Assembly (NCBI GenBank): GCA_963082975.1
Contig: OY720346.1
Location: 20,764,720 to 20,828,719 of the forward strand
DNA: 64,000 bases
Direction: 5' to 3'
Origin: Labia minor
Lineage: Eukaryota > Arthropoda > Insecta > Dermaptera > Spongiphoridae
The notes beneath the pieces are model-generated. The model had not been told where the DNA came from and did not search any database. It worked only from the letters and a program-made list of their open reading frames with translations. The translations under genes and the position numbers were made by a program. Positions 21,818 to 34,900 of the stretch are shown piece after piece (the stretch's first letter is position 1; each line of letters opens with the position of its first letter).

Positions 21818-24800
21818 CTAGGTCCATGTCAAATCTGTTACAAGCGCTAAATGGTCAGATGGAAACACAATACTAGGAAGAGCTGTATGCTGAACTAACT
21901 CTTCATCCGAGGGCAATGGGACTACCTAAAATATATAACACATACAAGATAATTTTAATTTTATAATTTATATTATTTTAATTTTACCTGAGACACTTGT
22001 AAATTATCAGTTTGATAATAGATATAATCTAAGCATCCAGAAAAACCAGCAGTAAAATTTGTATATTTAGGCGTCCCACAAGCACTTTTCAAAGAAATGG
22101 TATGATTAATTCCCACTCCTTCTACGTGTTGTTCAGGCACTGAAAATATTATCACAGAATATTTTAATTATTAATCCTTATAATTGCAATAGAATATATA
22201 ATTTCAAATATTTATTAAAAGTTAATCAATTATCATTAGACTACTTATGTTTAAATATAAAATTCATGGTAACATTTATTGAGGAAATCTCTAGTGATGC
22301 AGATTGAATAGCGTATGATATAACCCCGGATTGATAATTAGAATGATAAAATCGAAAAGATTATGACACGATTAGAAGAAAAGACGGAGAAAAATATTTA
22401 ATGGAGAATTATTTATAAGTTATTAATGCATACATTTAATTTATAAAAAAAATATATAAATTACTTACTACTCTGCCAATCTATACATTTTTCATTTATT
22501 TCACCTGTTGTCATCAAACGATAAACGCCACAATCAGGAGTACTATTAAAATCACCACAAAATAAAACCGATATTTCCTTGTCAGGGAACTAAAAAAATT
22601 GTAACAAAATTTTATTATATATCACCTTAAAGAACTAATTCTTTTATAAAATTATTGAGTTTACACCAACCGAGGAAATGATCGCTTTTCATAATCCCAG
22701 CCCCTCACAAAAGACACTAAACCTTATTTTATTCAATTTTTATTTGCAAACTTTATTTGTGAATATGGATAAATTATGGAAAAGTTGATGATTTCATAGA
22801 AAGTTTGATTGAGCTTTCACTTGACGCTGTATATATTTGGCAAATAAATTTATTAAAATATATCAAAGCATTTATTTATTCGGTTGGGTAAATTATCTGT
22901 TCTATATTTAAAATTCTAAATAATTTTCGAAGCATTCATATAGTAATTTCTTAAAAAATGTTAAATTTATGTTTATTATAAAAAGATAACAAAAATAGAA
23001 ATACCTGTTTTTTTAATTCTTTTACTTCACTTTCAAGAAAAAGAATGCACATGCCTCCTTGTAAAAGTCGAATGTGATCAGCATTTGGATGGAAATATAA
23101 ATGGGTATTTCCAATTACAAGAATTTGATTTTTATTATCAACTGATTCCAGGATTACTACCTAAAGTATTAAGTATTAAGTATTAAAGTTTTATTTTTAA
23201 TTTTGTAAATTTAAAAAAAAATTAAATATTGACCTGAAGACTTGTTGTACGTGCTACAAAACGATTAGTAAATGCTTGATAATTTTGAATTTTAACCCAT
23301 AAATCGGTAAATAATGGATTCGATTGAATCTCTTCGGAAAGGGTTATACTTTTAGAATATAAGAGACTAAAAATAATTAAAATTTAGTGAAAATCAATAA
23401 GTTAATAATTTGACATATAAATTACTGATTGAGTATTATTTAAAAAGTCAATTATTTTTATTTATTAATTGCTTTAAAAAATAACTGTGAACCCACTTGA
23501 AACGATTTTTTTGGAATATACAAGCCAACCCTTCGCTAACATTTCCTTTTTTAGTGTATACCCCTTGAGCTCCATTTTTCGATAAAACTGGAATAAGATC
23601 GAAATCATATATTTTGGAATCCACTTCTTGAAAGCACATTATATCAGCTTTGTAACCTAAAAAATATGATTCCAATTATTATATTATGAGATAGAAGAAT
23701 AATTAATAAAACATAATCTTCTTAAAATTAAAGTTAATTGAAAACTTTTAAATCTAAACAAAAAAGAAAAAGAAAATTATAATTTGAACAATTTATTTTG
23801 AAAGCTAGTTTTTATTTTTTTAAATTCTTTAAAATTTATATTATAGAATTAAAATATTACAATTTTCAAAAAATAAGTTAATGTAGAATTGGTTTAAAAT
23901 TGCATTTACATTGTTTTTAGTATAATGTGATTAGAACAATTATTTTTTATTTAAATTTTAATAAATTTTGAATAGATTAAAGATTTTTATTTAATTGAAC
24001 TAAGAAAATATACTGAAAAATTAAAACATTTATGAGGTAAATAAGTATGTCATCTAAAAAATTTCTAAATGTTAAAATTATTACAAATTAAATCTCAAAA
24101 GTTTTGAGAGAAAATGAGACGTATGATTAAATTCAGCTTAAATTCAGTCCATATGATAAAATTAGCTTAGATTATATGATTATATGTTTAGGTCTAGGAT
24201 GTTGATGCTTAAATTCAGTCCATATGATAAAATTAGCTGGAGTGTCTCCACTCGACTATCTCGCAATTTGAATTGGATTAAATAACATAATATATTATAT
24301 TTAAATTAAATTTAATTAATTATAAATTATAAATAATAAATATTAATCCAGCGCATGTTTGGCTTTTTGTTGATGGCATCACGTCACGTGTTGGCCCGTG
24401 AGATTTGCAGTGTTAAAAAATTAATTCTGGTAATTTCAGCGAATCAATTAAGCTGAAATTCTATATATAGCAGTTTTATACAATTATTAATCATGTGAAA
24501 AATTATCAAACATGTATCTTTATTTTTACGGTCACTTTAGAGGAAAAAAAATCAAAACGTTGTAAGTAATGACCCTCTTCCGGTTGAGCTACATTTCTCA
24601 AAAGTTGATTGAAAACTACGAATTTTGAATAATGTTCATGTACCAAATTTCATCATTCTAGCTCAAACAGTTTTTGCGTAATCTTAGTTACATACACACA
24701 CACACACACAGGCAGACATTTTTCTCAACCTTAGTGAAAATGATTCAGGAACCTTCAAAACGTATAAAAACATCAAAATCTCAACATCGAAAATTTTCGT

Positions 24801-26243
24801 GATCGCAATACTATCTCTTACGAGATAGTAAAAATGTACTAAATTGTCTTTATTCAAAATCCAAATATCCAACTAATTTTTGGACACAGTAAAGAAAATA
24901 AATTTGATTATATTATTTCTTTATATACCAAAACGTGATAAATTATTTAAATAAAATAAAAATTAATTATAATAATAATAAATTTCTATAAACTAAAAAA
25001 AAGTAGTAATTATTTATTAAAAACACTTTATTAATTTATTTTTTTTCTTATATCAACATTGTTTTTAATCAAAATCTCAACATCCAATTACGAGATAGTA
25101 AAAATGAAAAAGAAAATACTGGAGATAAGAATGGATCTGAACTAAAGGATTGAAAGAAAAGTTTCTCTGATAAATATTTAGAAATTGTAAAATATATCCT
25201 ATCATTATGATTAACCAATTACTTATTTGAATGTATTTTACCTAAAATCTCTTTACATAGAAGTTGTTTTCTATAATCAATACCCAAAGCATATGGAGCA
25301 CAGTATGGATATAATTCAGTGCAGGCTAATTCCGTTTCTGCGTATAAGTCAGCAAGGATATTATAAGTCATAATACGAAATCTGAAAAATTGAATTTTAT
25401 TTTCAATCAATCATATTATTGTGTAGAAAAATATTGATAATACTTTTTTCCACCAAGTCTCTCTTTGGTGAATTGATGTCTGGTTTCAAATGGACATGGA
25501 CCTGGTCCCGCATCTATCGAATTTTGAGAAAATACATCGAATTTTGGACCTTCCTTACCTTCATTTTTAGGAATACATGTTAGCTTTAAGTTACAACCAA
25601 TGTCTTTGTTGGTTGGTATAAAAACATATCCAGTTCCTATTTCTACCCATTTAGAAAGAATATGAGGATTACCAGCTTTTTCTATATTTACACTTTTACT
25701 CCAAATAAATTCAGATTCATCTACATTTGTAAATTCGGCTTGGAATTTACATGGATAAGTTGGAAAATTGGCCATCATTGAATTAGGTAAGGCAATTGTT
25801 TCAATCATAGGTGAATTAAGATTTAATTCGTATTTTAGATTTAAAATTTTTAAATATACATTTTGTCGACTGCGAAATATCTCATGAAAAGTTGTATTTT
25901 CATTAATCAGTTGTTCAGATTCGTCACATAATCGGATATTTAAATCAAATTCATTATCAATATCTGTTTCTTGCCCTTTCCTTTTCTTTTTCTTTTTTTT
26001 AATTAATATTTTACTTTTGATTCGACTAATAAAGTCAACCACTTTTTCATTTATTTTACGTGAAAATATTAATTGTTTATTAATATTGATTTCATCACTT
26101 TTTAAATGAAAAAACAACTTAAAATTTTCATCTCCCTCATGATGTTGAATATAAGCTGGTAACATTTTAGAATATTTGCAATTAGTATAAGATAAACACC
26201 TGGAAATACTGGCAAAACAGGTTCTATTGAACATTACAAACAC
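21818..26243 (-). CDS. PDE12: 2',5'-phosphodiesterase 12, mitochondrial
   Basis: Eight exons (25444-26243, 25242-25381, 23497-23656, 23234-23366, 23005-23160, 22469-22589, 21988-22139, 21818-21925) join with GT-AG sites into 589 residues, close to the roughly 609 of human PDE12. PDE12 is a Mg-dependent exonuclease that trims poly(A) from mitochondrial RNA and cleaves 2-5A. The N-terminus (MFVMFNRTCFASISRCLSY) is basic, Ser-rich and lacks acids, as in a mitochondrial presequence. The EEP nuclease domain starts at about residue 268 (FRIMTYNILADLYAETEL). Catalytic motifs are FQEVD (E324), GNTHLYFHP (H431), CGDFNSTPD (D476, N478) and SDH (D578, H579). CLDYIYY is also conserved. A KKKKKKRK run sits near residue 85. 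Intron 2 (1.6 kb) carries repeat copy B4. The donor after 23497 is a less common GTGGGT, chosen because it keeps the frame. Confidence 0.95.
24231..25105 (+). repeat. Family-B element copy B4 with extended 3' flank
   Basis: A normal B element runs 24231-24835 (TTAGCTGGAG to ACGAGATAGTAAAAA) inside PDE12 intron 2, antisense to the gene. It continues for about 230 bp of non-B sequence and then meets a second partial B terminus (ATCAAAATCTCAACATC ... TTACGAGATAGTAAAAA) near 25067-25105. The same 230-bp flank follows copy B5. Confidence 0.75.
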
Positions 26244-26754
26244 AGAACATCCGATTATAAATGTCTCAAATAAATGTAAAGATAGGATTTAAAAAAATCT
26301 GATGGTGTCATGACATTCTCTTTAGTGATTTTTTGTTAAAATTCCCAATTAGAAATACACCAAAGTGTGACAAACACAGACTATCTATAAGGGTTAAATT
26401 ATGAAACCTAATTTGAGCACATCGCGCCATCTCTTGTCATTGACCCAATACTAATTTTATAAAAAAACTCTATAAAAAAGCGGGCTTGTTTATGTGTGTG
26501 TCTGTGTTTTTTTCTTTTTTTTATGAAGGAATATTGTGAATGTTGGGAATTAAAAAATTGTAGAAAATTTTCTCTTAAATGAAAAATTATCTATTTGGAG
26601 ATAAATATTGGTTTAATATCCAAATACCGGGACCCCGAGCCTCGGCTCGGTACTTAAGTTAAAAAAAATGATTCATTATTATTGGATTTGGCTGGTAATA
26701 TTAATACCTGGGACACCGAGCTCTCGCTCTACCCTTTAAAAAATATTGATACAC

Positions 26755-26850
26755 AATTCTTTAATTATTTATTACAATTATTAAATGTTACACATTTGCA
26801 TCAATCTGATTAAAATTAATGAACTTGTGCTCCTCAATAATACATAAATA
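26755..26850 (+). repeat. Direct repeat around a 0.75-kb insertion, left copy
   Basis: Shares TTATTACAATTATTAA.TGTT and GCATCAATCTGATTAAAAT with 27605-27705. The stretch between the copies contains the hairpin at 27198-27350, consistent with insertion of an element or a local duplication. Confidence 0.55.
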
Positions 26851-27197
26851 TATAATATATAGGTACATATATTTTTTTTCTATAGTGTTTTTTTGAAAAA
26901 CTGTTTAGCGCCCCAAGTGGTTATAAAACAAACTAAAGACAAAAAAACGTGCTTTGCAGCTTTTCGGAATTAAAAAAGCAAAATTGGCAGTCGTGGGACT
27001 GGCCGACAGAAGTGAAAACTTCTGCGTAAGAAATTTTAAAACAGACGAAATTCGCGCTATTTCACGAGAAAGATGAATTTCATATGCATGTATATATATA
27101 TAACTTATATATTATTTTAAACATATATTTTAAACAAATTTGTAACTTATATTTATATATATATAAATACACAACTTTGTTTAAAATATTGCAATAC

Positions 27198-27350
27198 GAA
27201 CTGTTTTATAATTCTTATCTCTAACATAAAATATATATTTATTATGTGAAGTTCATTTCGTATAATTTTGATTATATATGTATATATGAAATGAACTTTA
27301 CATAATAAATATATATTTATATGTTAGAGATAAGAATTATAAAACAGTTC
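27198..27350. repeat. 153-bp near-perfect palindrome
   Basis: GAACTGTTTTATAATTCTTA on the left is exactly inverted at 27331-27350. Pairing continues through TCTCTAACAT, AAATATATATTTATTATGT and GAAGTTCATTTC with few mismatches, leaving a loop of about 25 bp. Arms are about 65 bp. Outside it, AGAAGTGAAAACTTCT at 27008 and AAGAAGTTTTCACTTC near 27477 form a wider inverted pair. Confidence 0.8.
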
Positions 27351-27889
27351 TAATGACAATTCAAATTTCGCGCTCTGTTATAAGAAATTTGAAAGCAGAT
27401 GGTTTCATGGTGTTGGTCACGATCACGCGAGTTCTATACTTTTTCCCCATCCCGCAAAAGTGCTCAACGCCGCTAAAGAAGTTTTCACTTCAAAAATTAT
27501 TTAATATTTGGAAATATATCTGACTTATAGAAAAAATGAATATTAATTAAAGAAAGAAATAGTTTTTAAAATATCCTGAATAATATGTAACAATTTTCAA
27601 GATAGAAATTTATTACAATATTACAATTATTAACTGTTGCATCATTGCATCAATCTGATTAAAATGAATGGAACTTCGGGTACTCAATAATAATAAATAA
27701 AATAATATTAATAAATATATTGAATAATATTTTATTGAAAAAATATTAAAACTTATAAAACTATCTAAAACTTTATTAATAAAAGAACAATGAATAAATA
27801 AATATAGAATAGTAATTTATTAAAAAGTAAACAATAGATAAAAAGAAAAAAAAATAACAAAATCATTATTTTCATTTTTAAATAACGAT

Positions 27890-27965
27890 TCACCCGGCGA
27901 GTTTCGAACCGACGAAATCCACTCGTTAAAACATCAGTCCAACCGCTGGACTATATGTATTTAGA
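27890..27965 (-). repeat. tRNA-derived SINE head or tRNA pseudogene
   Basis: On the minus strand TAGTCCAGCGGTTGGACT has an A-box with a pairable D-arm (GTCC/GGAC), and 37 nt on GTCGGTTCGAAACTC is a good B-box. The anticodon stem and acceptor stem do not pair, so this is not a functional tRNA. A tRNA-derived SINE is the best reading. Confidence 0.45.
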
Positions 27966-29155
27966 TAAAAAATTGTCATTTTTTTACTGTCTTAGCAGGC
28001 AGTATTAAAAATTTTGACGTTTTCCATATATAATTTTCAATTAAGAAATTAATAATGAAGCTGTATGTTTCAAGAGATATCATCAATAAAACTTAATTTT
28101 TCTTTATAAATACTATATCTAGTGTGAATTTGAAAAAAATCGTTAGAGCGGTTTTTGAGAACCAATATATATAGATAAATACATATATACAATTTTAGCT
28201 AGCATAATAAGATAAGATAAATAATTTTTCATTAAACAGAAAATTTTCTACAATCTTTTTATGTAATTAACATATCTAAAAGAAACGAATAATTTTTTAT
28301 GTATATATACAATATATATTTGAAAATTAATAAAAATTATAAAATTATATTTACAAATTATGTGATGATCTCACAATTAAACATATCTTATTTACATATT
28401 GTTTTTTTCATATATTGTATTAAATGTTTGCAATTGCTGCCTTCTGATCTCGAATTTGTATGCACGAGGTAGTCTGTGATGAGGGGATAACTGGGGAGAC
28501 TGGGGATCAGGTCCATCCCACTCTTAGGCAGCCTTTGAACCCATGTTTTTAGTGTTCTAGGACATAAATAGTTGGCGCTGCAGGCATCCAATTTTTAACT
28601 CCCCAGGCGCTCTCGAGATCGCACTACTGCAGAAGATAAAATTTGAATTTATTTTCTTAGACTTGTAAAATCATCCCCCAGTTGTGAGTCCATGTGTGTC
28701 ATTGTCCCCTCGCCACAGACTACATCGTGCATAAAAATTCGAAATCCGAAGGCAGCAATTGCAAACATGCCTACAGTAAGTAAAATTTTATTATATAAAT
28801 TATTTTATATTAATATTAAATTTATTAATATATTATTAAATATTTTTTTTATTTACAAAATTTTACATATTTGCCATATTAAATATTATTATTTATATTT
28901 ACATTAATAATCAGTATTACTGAATTATGTACATATAAAATAAAATATTTGAATATATTATTATTATATGTTGTCTATTGAAAATGAACGAGTTTCTTTC
29001 TAATTTAACTATTCTTCGTATACCTGATCCAAGACAATAGGCTAAGTTTTTATTAAACAGACCATATTTATAACCTGTCGATCAACCCATGTACTTAAAA
29101 TTCGATATTCCAAACATATAGGTATATTAAACTATTTTAAAATTATTTGTTATCA

Positions 29156-29341
29156 TTTCTCAGATGGATTAATCATGAAAACAGCGATTTTACAACAAGC
29201 AAGAAGAAAAAGTTAAACCGTGGAGTGATACCTCAGAAAGTAACCCAAGATAATATGTTTTGTGTATTTAATAATAAAACTATTTTCAAAGGTGTAAATT
29301 TATACCTCTCACAATATATGATAAAAACAATATGTAAATAA
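29156..29341 (+). pseudogene. THAP-domain fragment, decayed
   Basis: After a CTCAG acceptor-like site the frame reads HENSDFTTSKKKKLNRGVIP. This aligns with HFDDNDFNTKEKKKLVRGRVP of the THAP gene 1.8 kb downstream, that is, the second half of a THAP zinc finger. The Cys of the C-x2-H pair is absent and the frame runs into repeat sequence. It is a partial, degraded copy. Confidence 0.6.
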
Positions 29342-30068
29342 GATATGTTTAATAGTGAGATCACCACATAATTTGTAAATATAATTTTATAATTTTTATT
29401 AATTTTCAAATATATATTGTTTATATACATAAAAAATTATTCGTTTCTTTTAGATATGTTAATTACATAACAAGATTGTAGAAAATTTTCATTTTAATTA
29501 AAAATTATTTATTTGGAAATTAAACCAATATTTATCTCCAAATAGATAATTTTTCATTTAACAGAAAATTTTCTACAATTTTTTAATTCCCAACATTCAC
29601 AATATTCCTTAAAAAAAAAAAAAGAAAAAAAAAAGAAAAAAAAAAAAAAAAAAATCACACACACGCACACACACAAGCCCGATTTTTTATAAAATTAGTT
29701 AGCCGAGGACGATACCAGGTGGCGCGATGTGCTAAAACTTTGCTTCAAAATTTAACCCGGAGTGGGGACATCTTATAGATAGTCTGTGCTGGGGATAACA
29801 CAACTGGGGGATGATGTTATAAGCAGGTGGGGGACTCGCTAATGAAACTTCCGGGGACCTTATGTGTATTTGTGCGTGAGAAGTTTAGATGGCGCTTGTG
29901 TCAACAAATGATATTTTTTTAAATTTTTACCGCCCGATGGAACGGAGAGAAAGTATTAGTTTTTATTTTAAATTTCATTTGTTTTATTTGTGATGTTGAT
30001 GATCATACCAGGTGTACCTCGTGCATAATCAATACAGGCAACAATTTAGCTAGCAGACATCAGCAAAT

Positions 30069-31274
30069 ATGGTTTACAGAGTAAGTATATTTTTATTATT
30101 ATATAAAAAATATATATATATTTTAATTAATTATATATTTTAATTGGTTATGTATTTTAATTAATTATATTTTATATATATATACTAATATATATTTCTC
30201 AATATTTTATTATATATTTTATTAATATATATTATGTATATATATATTTTAATTATTAATATATTTTATTTGCATTTTTTATGTATATAGATGTTAATTA
30301 ATTATATATTTAAATTACACGTGGTTTGATCTACAGCAACTAAAATTAAATTTAATTTTAATTAATTCTATATATATAAAAATTAATAAAAATTCTCTTA
30401 ATATACATCATATATATAAATAAAAAATATAATAAAATGTTGAAAAATATATATTATATTTTTTTATAATCGTCCAATGTATTTTTTAAGGAATTTCTCA
30501 TTTGAATTTTTGTATTAATTTTTCAATATAAATAAAATACTATTTACCTTATTATAATTATATACACATATTATATTATTTATAACGGAATTTTGTAAAT
30601 TAAACCACATTGATATTTGTTATTTTAATTTTATTTAAAAAATACAAAAATATATGTTTGTTTTTAAAGCTTTAATAATTTAATATTATATTATATTATA
30701 TAAAAATATCAAATGTATAATAATTTAATATTTTTGCAGATTTCAGGTTGTGCTTATGCAAAATGCAAAACAAATGCTTTACCTAGAGAAGAATGGGGTC
30801 CCATGTTATGTTTTCCCACCAATGATAATCTACGTGAAAAGTGGATTAATCTAATAGGCCGTGCTGATTTGCTAGGAAGCTCATGGAGTAAAATAAAGCA
30901 TTACCGTGTGTGCAACCTTCATTTTGATGACAACGATTTTAATACAAAGGAGAAAAAAAAATTAGTCCGTGGTAGGGTACCCTGTATGTATGTATGTGAA
31001 CAGCCTGAGTTACAGGTTGTAGATGACATCCCATTGGCAACAACTCCTCGCAGACGTATGTATTTTATTTGTCATAATATATACTTTACTTATGTTTGAA
31101 ATTTCTTGGATTATTTTTAATTCATCATTTTATTGTAACTTTTTATTAACAAAGATGTTTTCAGATGAACAATTCATATTTATTGATAATTATTTTATGT
31201 TTTTTTAGATGTATGTGAGCAGCCTGAGTTACAGATTGTAGATGACACCCCATTGGCAACAACTCCTTGCAGAC
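30069..31274 (+). CDS. THAP zinc-finger protein, 5' part
   Basis: Exon 1 (30069-30080, MVYR), exon 2 (30740-31055) and a probable third exon (31209-31274) join in frame. The product starts with a C2CH THAP DNA-binding domain: C8 and C13 (GCAYAKC), CFPTND, the conserved W39 (LREKWI), C62 and H65 (VCNLHF), and RGRVP where the AVP box should be. THAP domains bind specific DNA and occur both in host regulators and in P-element transposases. Exon 3 is a near copy of the end of exon 2, phase 1 at both ends (22 codons). No downstream exon was recognised before EMSY, so the gene may be truncated, may be a transposon remnant, or may have an unrecognised C-terminus. Confidence 0.65.
31209..31274 (+). 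repeat. Duplicated THAP-gene exon
   Basis: These 66 nt match 30990-31055 (end of exon 2) with about four mismatches, and both copies end in AGAC followed by a GTATGT donor. The copy has gained a TTTTTTAG acceptor. It encodes VCEQPELQIVDDTPLATTP. Confidence 0.75.
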
Positions 31275-31309
31275 GTATGTATTATATTTATATTAAGTTT
31301 ATAGATAAT

Positions 31310-31640
31310 AAATTATGCTAGGTTAATGTAATCCATGGTCCCTGGTTAAGTGAACATGCGAGTATTTGCAACTAACAGTAATGCCTATCCCACTATTAAT
31401 TTATTCACATTAATAAAATGGTCTGTGGTTATAAGACTAAGGAAATTCCCTTTTAAATTATGCTTGCTCTGCATCAGTGCGATCTCTTGAGCGCCTGCAA
31501 AGTTAAAATTGGGTGCCTGCAGCTCCATCTCTTATGCGTGGCCCAAAAACTAAACAAGGATTTAGCTGGGAGGGCTGAGTAGGTGCAGCCTGGTGACAAA
31601 CTTAAAAATATTTAGCCCATTTACACCGCCGATTATAAAT
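31310..31640. repeat. Dispersed repeat fragment
   Basis: Positions 31473-31530 (AGTGCGATCTCTTGAGCGCC, then GTTAAAATTGG and TGCCTGCAGC) match the reverse complement of 28562-28640. The higher-complexity sequence around it belongs to the same unknown element that makes up the 26.4-29.8 kb region. No ORF. Confidence 0.5.
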
Positions 31641-31953
31641 AATACTTTTAACCTTATTTCTAGTATATTTCTTAATTAAAAAAAGTGTTTACTATAAATA
31701 TAAATTAAATCTAGATTGTATATTTTAATTATGAAGATATCAGTTTAATGAAACAATAAATAATGGACTTTATTTTCGATTATAGAGAATGTTTTTTAAT
31801 CATTTTCTTTATATTTTGTTAGAATACAATTTCATACAAAGAATCAATACATATGAATGAGTAATTTTATTAAATCGTTTATTATAGTAATTTTAATAAA
31901 AAGTTAATAAAAAATATTTTCTACGTCTATCCAGGAAAAATAATTTGATAGAT

Positions 31954-34900
31954 ATGACTTGTCATGAAGGCATACGGATTCTAAGACGTTTAGGTAATCA
32001 AATATTGCACAATTTTTATTATTTTTAATTTAATAACAAAATATATTTTTAACATATTCATATTAAAAAGATTTTAAAAATTTTACAATAAACTATTTTT
32101 GATGAAAAGGGCAAAAACTAATTTTTCAAATTTATTCTTAAAATCTTTTAATTGATTATGAATTATAGAGATTTAAGTGATAAAATTAATATAAATAATA
32201 TTTTATCTTATTCAATAATAAAAAAGAAAATGAAAAAATCAATATTTCTTTCTTTTTTCTAATAAAAGTTTATTAAAAAGTCATATTTTCTTATTTTTGG
32301 TTTCCATTTGTCATTGTTAAAATTTACCCTTAAAAACATTTACCTAATTTAATTTCAAATGATTTATTACATCCATTAAGTATTATCGCTTTCAAAACAA
32401 AATAGTTCATTTTGAAATAATTTGATTAACAACTTTAATTTCAAAGACAACTTATAAAATCATTTTGTTGCGGAATTATTTTATAAAAAAATATATATTT
32501 CAATATTAATTCATCATACCATATTTGATTGTAATAAGTGTTTTAATTGACATCTTTTTATAATTATTAATTATTTTTAGAACTCGAAGCTTATAGTAAT
32601 CTTGTGACTGCATTAAGAGCTCAAGGACTTCTTACAAAAAGGAGAAAAAAATTACTTGAAGATGCCTCTAATATTTTACATATTCCCATTGAGAGACATA
32701 AGGCTGAAATAAGAAGAGCAGTAAATGATGATTGTTTAACTGCAATAGCTGAATTGTAATTATCATTAAATTAGATTATATTAAGATTATATACATAGAA
32801 ACTAATATTTTTAATTAAATCTCTTTTTATTATTGATCAGGATTGCAGGTCCAAGAACCAGTGATATATGGAAAGCCGAAGGACGGAGAACGACGCCATT
32901 AATTCGAAGAGATATTCCTCAAACAGCTTTTACAGCTATCGCTGATCAAGCTGTTCCGAATTCTACCCTACCAATTCCTTCATTTATTTTGCCAGATGAA
33001 AGAGTAACTATTAGACCTATTGAAAATCCTGAAAAAACTATTTCAAAAGAAAAAGATCAAGAAGATAAGCAAAATAATCATAATAAACAAGATGAATTAG
33101 AACCTCCTTTCAAGAAACCCAGATTGATAGAAGAAAGAGATTTTACAATTTCAGAAAAGGTATACATATATATATATATATATATATTATTGAAAAATGA
33201 TTTGCTTATTTCATTAAACTTTATTAATTAATTTTAAATAGGAAATTTCTGAATCATATGATCCAATTCCAAGTACATCAAAAGGGGTAAGTTTATAAGT
33301 TTATTTAAAAATTCTCTTTTTATTATAAATCATGTTTATTCTTTCCTTTTAATTTTTAGAGAACAACTAATAATAAAAATAATGAACCTCAATCAGATAT
33401 TTGTAATAAGAACAAAGACAATCATATAACACCTCAGCCTTCAACTAGCAGTGGCATAAGTCGAAATCCTCTTATAAATTCACGAGTAATAATTCCTTCA
33501 ACATCAAATCAACCAATTACTAAAGAAATATCGAATTCTATTAATCTTATAGAAGGTTTTTTAATTAATTTTTACATTTTCTTTTTTATAAAGTTAATAA
33601 ATTCAAATGCAAAATTTTTCAGGACATTCTTCGATATCTGACTCAACGCAATCGTCTTCCATTAAAGATAATTCCATTTTATCAAACACTATAGAATCAG
33701 CTGCATCCCCGAAACCTGTTGATCAAGTATCTAAATCAAATGTTGTGATTGTTCAAAAAAATAGTAATTCTCAAGCGATATCTACAAGAAATATTACAAT
33801 ATCCCAAGTAATTATACTTTATATCTTTATATATACTATAGATATATATTAATTTTTTCATTTACAATACTGCATAATTTAAATTATTTTTGTATCAAAC
33901 TTGCAATTATTTACAATAAATTAATGAAATTAGACAAATTTAAGTGTTTTTAATGATACAAATTTAATGTTACAGGAAACTATTAAGAAATTAATTAGTG
34001 CTGGAACACAAACTCATAAACAATTTACACTAAGCTCTGGACAAAAAATTAATTTCAGCCCTACAAGCCAAGTAATATACTTTTTTTTAAATTATAGGAA
34101 AATAACTTTATTTAAAAAAAAAATTTTGCAGGGCAATGTAATCGTTGTTGATTTAAGTCAAAAACAACAAACGAAAAATCCATTGGTAAATCAAATTCTC
34201 CAAGCGTCAGGTCTCCTTCCTCCTAAATCGCCTCCCATTGAAAAAACTGAAGAAAATCAAGAAGAAAGCAAAGAATCTTACAGAGAAGAAAATTCAAATA
34301 TAGTGAATATGAATGATCATATAAAAGAGGATGAACTTATCGAAGAGTCAACATTTTGCCAAGAAAATACTATTAATGATGAAAATTTTGAGGCGATTCA
34401 TGACCCCAATGTTCCTGAACCAATTCAATATGAAGAGACAATGGAAGAACAAATTGAAACTGAGGTATAAAAATAAAATAAATCTATCGAAAATGTGGTA
34501 ATTGAAGTAATTAATTAGTAAAATAATCTAATTTAGTTATTTCTTCATAGAGATTAGAACCAAACTCTACCAACTAAAACAAACCAAGAGACTTTCATAT
34601 CCTAATATCATCTCGAAAGCCTCTCTATCGTCAATGGATGTTTTAGAAATTAATTTTAAATAAGAAATATAAGTTATACATATATATGTGATACTATATA
34701 TTTAGTCACAATTCAATTTTGATAATAATATATTGAACAATTTTACTAAATATTTAACATAAGTAGATTTTGTTCATTTTATTTTCATACATAAAATATT
34801 TTAATTTCACTTTTAATTATAATTTTCTCAGTTTTTACTAGGATTTTATTATATATACATTTAATATAATAACGATAACATTTTATCCATATCTGGAAAT

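Larger units (their letters stand above)
26400..29760. repeat. Nested inverted-repeat region
   Basis: Outer arms: 26420-26625 is the reverse complement of 29505-29745 (shared GCGCCATC/GGTGGCGCGATG, GT/AC microsatellite, GAAAATTTTCTACAAT and ATTTATCTCCAAATAGAT). Inner arms: 28210-28420 against 29300-29510. Central arms: 28435-28500 against 28700-28770 (GAAGGCAGCAATTGCAAACA). A direct duplication (26755-26850, 27605-27705) flanks an insertion. The whole looks like a stack of foldback or inverted transposon copies. No intact transposase was found. Confidence 0.65.

Noticed and set aside
23497..23500. Longer reading of the PDE12 third exon through WVHSYFLKQL
   Set aside because: It runs into a stop without a usable in-phase donor; only the GTGGGT donor keeps phase with the next exon.
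27890..27965. Functional tRNA gene on the minus strand
   Set aside because: A- and B-boxes are present but anticodon and acceptor stems do not pair.
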